Shown here: positions 5,455 to 6,857 of the stretch, piece after piece | Layout: each line of letters opens with the position of its first letter | Numbering within the stretch: position 1 is the first letter of the stretch | Assembly (NCBI GenBank): GCA_020201235.1 | Contig: JAIVHD010000114.1 | Span: forward strand, 1-6,857 | Origin: Lysobacteraceae bacterium | Lineage (GTDB): Bacteria > Pseudomonadota > Gammaproteobacteria > Xanthomonadales > Wenzhouxiangellaceae | Direction of reading: 5' to 3' | Length of the DNA: 6,857 nt | Notes under the pieces: model-generated | The model's database searches: none | What the model saw: only the letters and a program-made list of their open reading frames with translations | What the model was told of the DNA's origin: nothing | Program-made: the position numbers and the translations under genes

Positions 5455-6609
5455 TCAGCGCTTGATCCACCCGGCCGGATCGATCGGCTCACCGTCGCGA
5501 CGCAATTGAAAGTACAAACCCGGTTCGCTGTCGCCGCCGCCGGAGTTTCCGGCCAGCGCAATCACGTCGCCTGGCCGGACCCAATCGCCGACCTCGGCCA
5601 GCAGGCTTTGGTTGCGGCCGTATAGGGTCATGAATCCGTGACCATGATCAATGATCAGCATCATGCCGTAACCCCGCAACCAGTCGGCGTAGGCGACCCG
5701 GCCGTAGGCTACGGCCTCGACCGGATCGCCCGGAGCAGTGTTGATCAGCCAGCCTTGCCAGCGAATATCGCCGTTTCGGCGATCGGAAAAAGCGGCCTTG
5801 ACAGGAGCCTTTGACGGCATCGGCAATTCGCCGCGCAGCTGCTCGAAGGAAATCATCTCGATTTCGATCGGGATATCGGACAGCACGTCGGCAAGCTCGG
5901 CCAGCAGCGACTCCAATTCGGCGGCCGATCGTCTGAGCGACTCCAGTTCAGCGGCTTGTGTTTGGATCTGACGGGCCAGCTCGTTGAGCGCGCTCTGTTT
6001 CTGTTGCATCGCCTGGTCGCGTTCTGCAACGACCGCGAGTTGGCGCAGATGCAGGTGTTCGAGCTGCCGCGCGAGCTGAATCTGCTCGTCGAGGACCTGT
6101 TCGAGATCGACCAGTTTGCGGTCGAGCGTCTTGACGGTTTCGAGCCGGGCGCGGGCGATATAGCCATGCATCGCCAGTTGCCGGCTGATATGTCTCGGGT
6201 CGCGGTTGGCCAGCAGGGTCCGCAGGCGCGAGCGGGTGCCGATCCGATAGGCGATTCGCAATTGGGCAGAAAGCTGGTGGCGATGACGATCAATGCTCGC
6301 GCGCAGCTCATCGGCGCGCACGCCTAACCGATGCTGGCGGCGTTCGGTCTCGTCCAGGCCCGCACGGGTCTCGCGCAGCGCCACGGTCAGGCGTGAAAGT
6401 TCGGTTTCGGCTTTAGCCAGGACCGCTTGCTCGACCTCTTTTTGCCGGCGCTGGCCGGCCAGGCGATCGCTGATCTGCTGAATGCGCTGCTTGACCTCGC
6501 CGAGTTCGGCGCGAACGGCCTCCGGGTCTTGCGCGGCGACTTCAATGGCAGCCCATGCAAGTAGCGCAATCAGCCGCCAAACAGCCCGCCAGGTGAACGA
6601 TTTGGCCAT
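5455..6609 (-). CDS. envC: Murein hydrolase activator EnvC (degenerate LytM/M23 factor)
   Basis: A 384-residue secreted protein starting at the ATG complementary to 6607-6609. In E. coli, EnvC is recruited to the septum by FtsEX and activates the amidases AmiA and AmiB to split daughter-cell walls. A Sec signal peptide fits residues 1-26 (MAKSFTWRAVWRLIALLAWAAIEVAA, basic start, hydrophobic core, small residues before Q27). Two coiled-coil stretches lie at about 30-112 and 160-245, rich in Gln, Glu, Arg and Leu. The LytM domain spans 258-384: LRGELPMPSK, then YGRVAYADWLRGYGMMLIIDHGHGFMTLYGRNQSLL, VGDWVRPGDVIALAGNSGG and PGLYFQLRRDG. Zinc-ligand positions of active M23 peptidases are missing: no HxxxD before WQGWLI, R332 in YGRNQ, and LYFQ where HxH would be. 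This is expected for an activator. The longer frame back to 6675 would overlap gpmI and bury the signal peptide, so 6609 is preferred; neither start has a good Shine-Dalgarno. Proximity to gpmI suggests co-transcription. Confidence 0.92.
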   Translation of the reverse strand: MAKSFTWRAVWRLIALLAWAAIEVAAQDPEAVRAELGEVKQRIQQISDRLAGQRRQKEVEQAVLAKAETELSRLTVALRETRAGLDETERRQHRLGVRADELRASIDRHRHQLSAQLRIAYRIGTRSRLRTLLANRDPRHISRQLAMHGYIARARLETVKTLDRKLVDLEQVLDEQIQLARQLEHLHLRQLAVVAERDQAMQQKQSALNELARQIQTQAAELESLRRSAAELESLLAELADVLSDIPIEIEMISFEQLRGELPMPSKAPVKAAFSDRRNGDIRWQGWLINTAPGDPVEAVAYGRVAYADWLRGYGMMLIIDHGHGFMTLYGRNQSLLAEVGDWVRPGDVIALAGNSGGGDSEPGLYFQLRRDGEPIDPAGWIKR

Positions 6610-6661
6610 CCCGGCTGGTCGGCCGGCATACGGCGGACAATGACAAGCAAGGCCCCGGCGT

Positions 6662-6857
6662 TTAGCCGTCGGCATGGTCTTTGCGAGGACCCGGGGGCTT
6701 GGCCGGATGGATCAGCGCGCGCCCGGTCATCGCGGCCGGAACCGGCAGATCAAGCAGGCTGAGCATCGTCGGGGCGATGTCGCGCAGGCTTCCGTCGGGT
6801 TCCATTTCAGCGGGCCGCCCGACGAACACCAGCGGCACCGGGTTGGTGGTATGCGCG
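6662..6857 (-). CDS. gpmI: 2,3-bisphosphoglycerate-independent phosphoglycerate mutase, C-terminal end (partial)
   Basis: The last 64 residues of GpmI on the minus strand, entering from the right edge, with stop TAA complementary to 6662-6664. GpmI interconverts 3- and 2-phosphoglycerate in glycolysis in the cytoplasm and uses manganese. The visible sequence begins AHTTNPVPLVFVGRPAEM, where the HTxN(P/L)VP segment is a strong family mark and includes the last metal-binding histidine. It continues with DGSLRDIAPTMLSLLDLPVP and MTGRALI, the usual C-terminal pattern. A short polar tail (PAKPPGPRKDHADG) ends the protein and goes slightly past the usual end. envC starts 52 bases downstream. gpmI next to envC is a common gammaproteobacterial arrangement, which supports both calls. 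Confidence 0.9.
   Translation of the reverse strand, partial: AHTTNPVPLVFVGRPAEMEPDGSLRDIAPTMLSLLDLPVPAAMTGRALIHPAKPPGPRKDHADG

Noticed and set aside
5700..5716. GGCCGTAG-G-CTACGGCC palindrome
   Set aside because: It is inside conserved envC codons (AVAYGR), so the coding sequence explains it.
5956..6327. 123-residue plus-strand open frame
   Set aside because: It is antisense to the envC coiled coil, which explains its regular composition; no start signal or domain.

Overview
The window reads as ordinary chromosome from a gammaproteobacterium with fairly high GC (about 60 percent by eye). The evidence is an ExeA/GspA plus GspB pair, the gpmI-envC pair in its usual order, and a proline-catabolic PutA that stops right after its aldehyde dehydrogenase domain. 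The Chromatiales or Xanthomonadales side of the class is possible, but the sequence does not settle the order. I see no phage, insertion sequence, CRISPR array, tRNA or rRNA.

Plus strand, left half (1-3735): the 3' end of putA is followed after 9 bases by gspA (AAA+ ATPase, membrane segment, peptidoglycan-binding domain). gspB follows after 13 bases (membrane anchor, long linker, T2SB C-terminal domain). A rhomboid intramembrane serine protease overlaps the gspB stop codon. The tight packing suggests one transcript. GspA and GspB are known to work together in passing the type II secretin through the peptidoglycan. The rhomboid may process an envelope or secreted protein in the same pathway, but that is inference from position.

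The most unusual spot is the 3' end of the rhomboid gene. From about 3541 another reading frame encodes the C-terminal half of what I recognise as a DUF1820 protein, with no N-terminal half. The annotated rhomboid tail is the out-of-frame reading of this remnant, which suggests that a deletion joined two genes. A second unusual spot is a perfect 11-bp inverted repeat with a 6-nt loop, starting three bases after the gspB stop and lying inside the first codons of the rhomboid gene.

Plus strand, right half (3795-5363): an AbgT-family transporter with its own good ribosome binding site. Known family members carry p-aminobenzoyl-glutamate or export sulfonamide-type antimetabolites.

Minus strand (5455-6857): the 3' end of gpmI (glycolytic phosphoglycerate mutase) followed by envC, a secreted coiled-coil protein with a degenerate LytM domain that activates cell-division amidases. 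This pair converges on the transporter gene across a 91-base gap. Most genes here are recognisable housekeeping or envelope genes. I found no clear undescribed system; the DUF1820/rhomboid junction and the rhomboid's link to GspAB deserve a second look.
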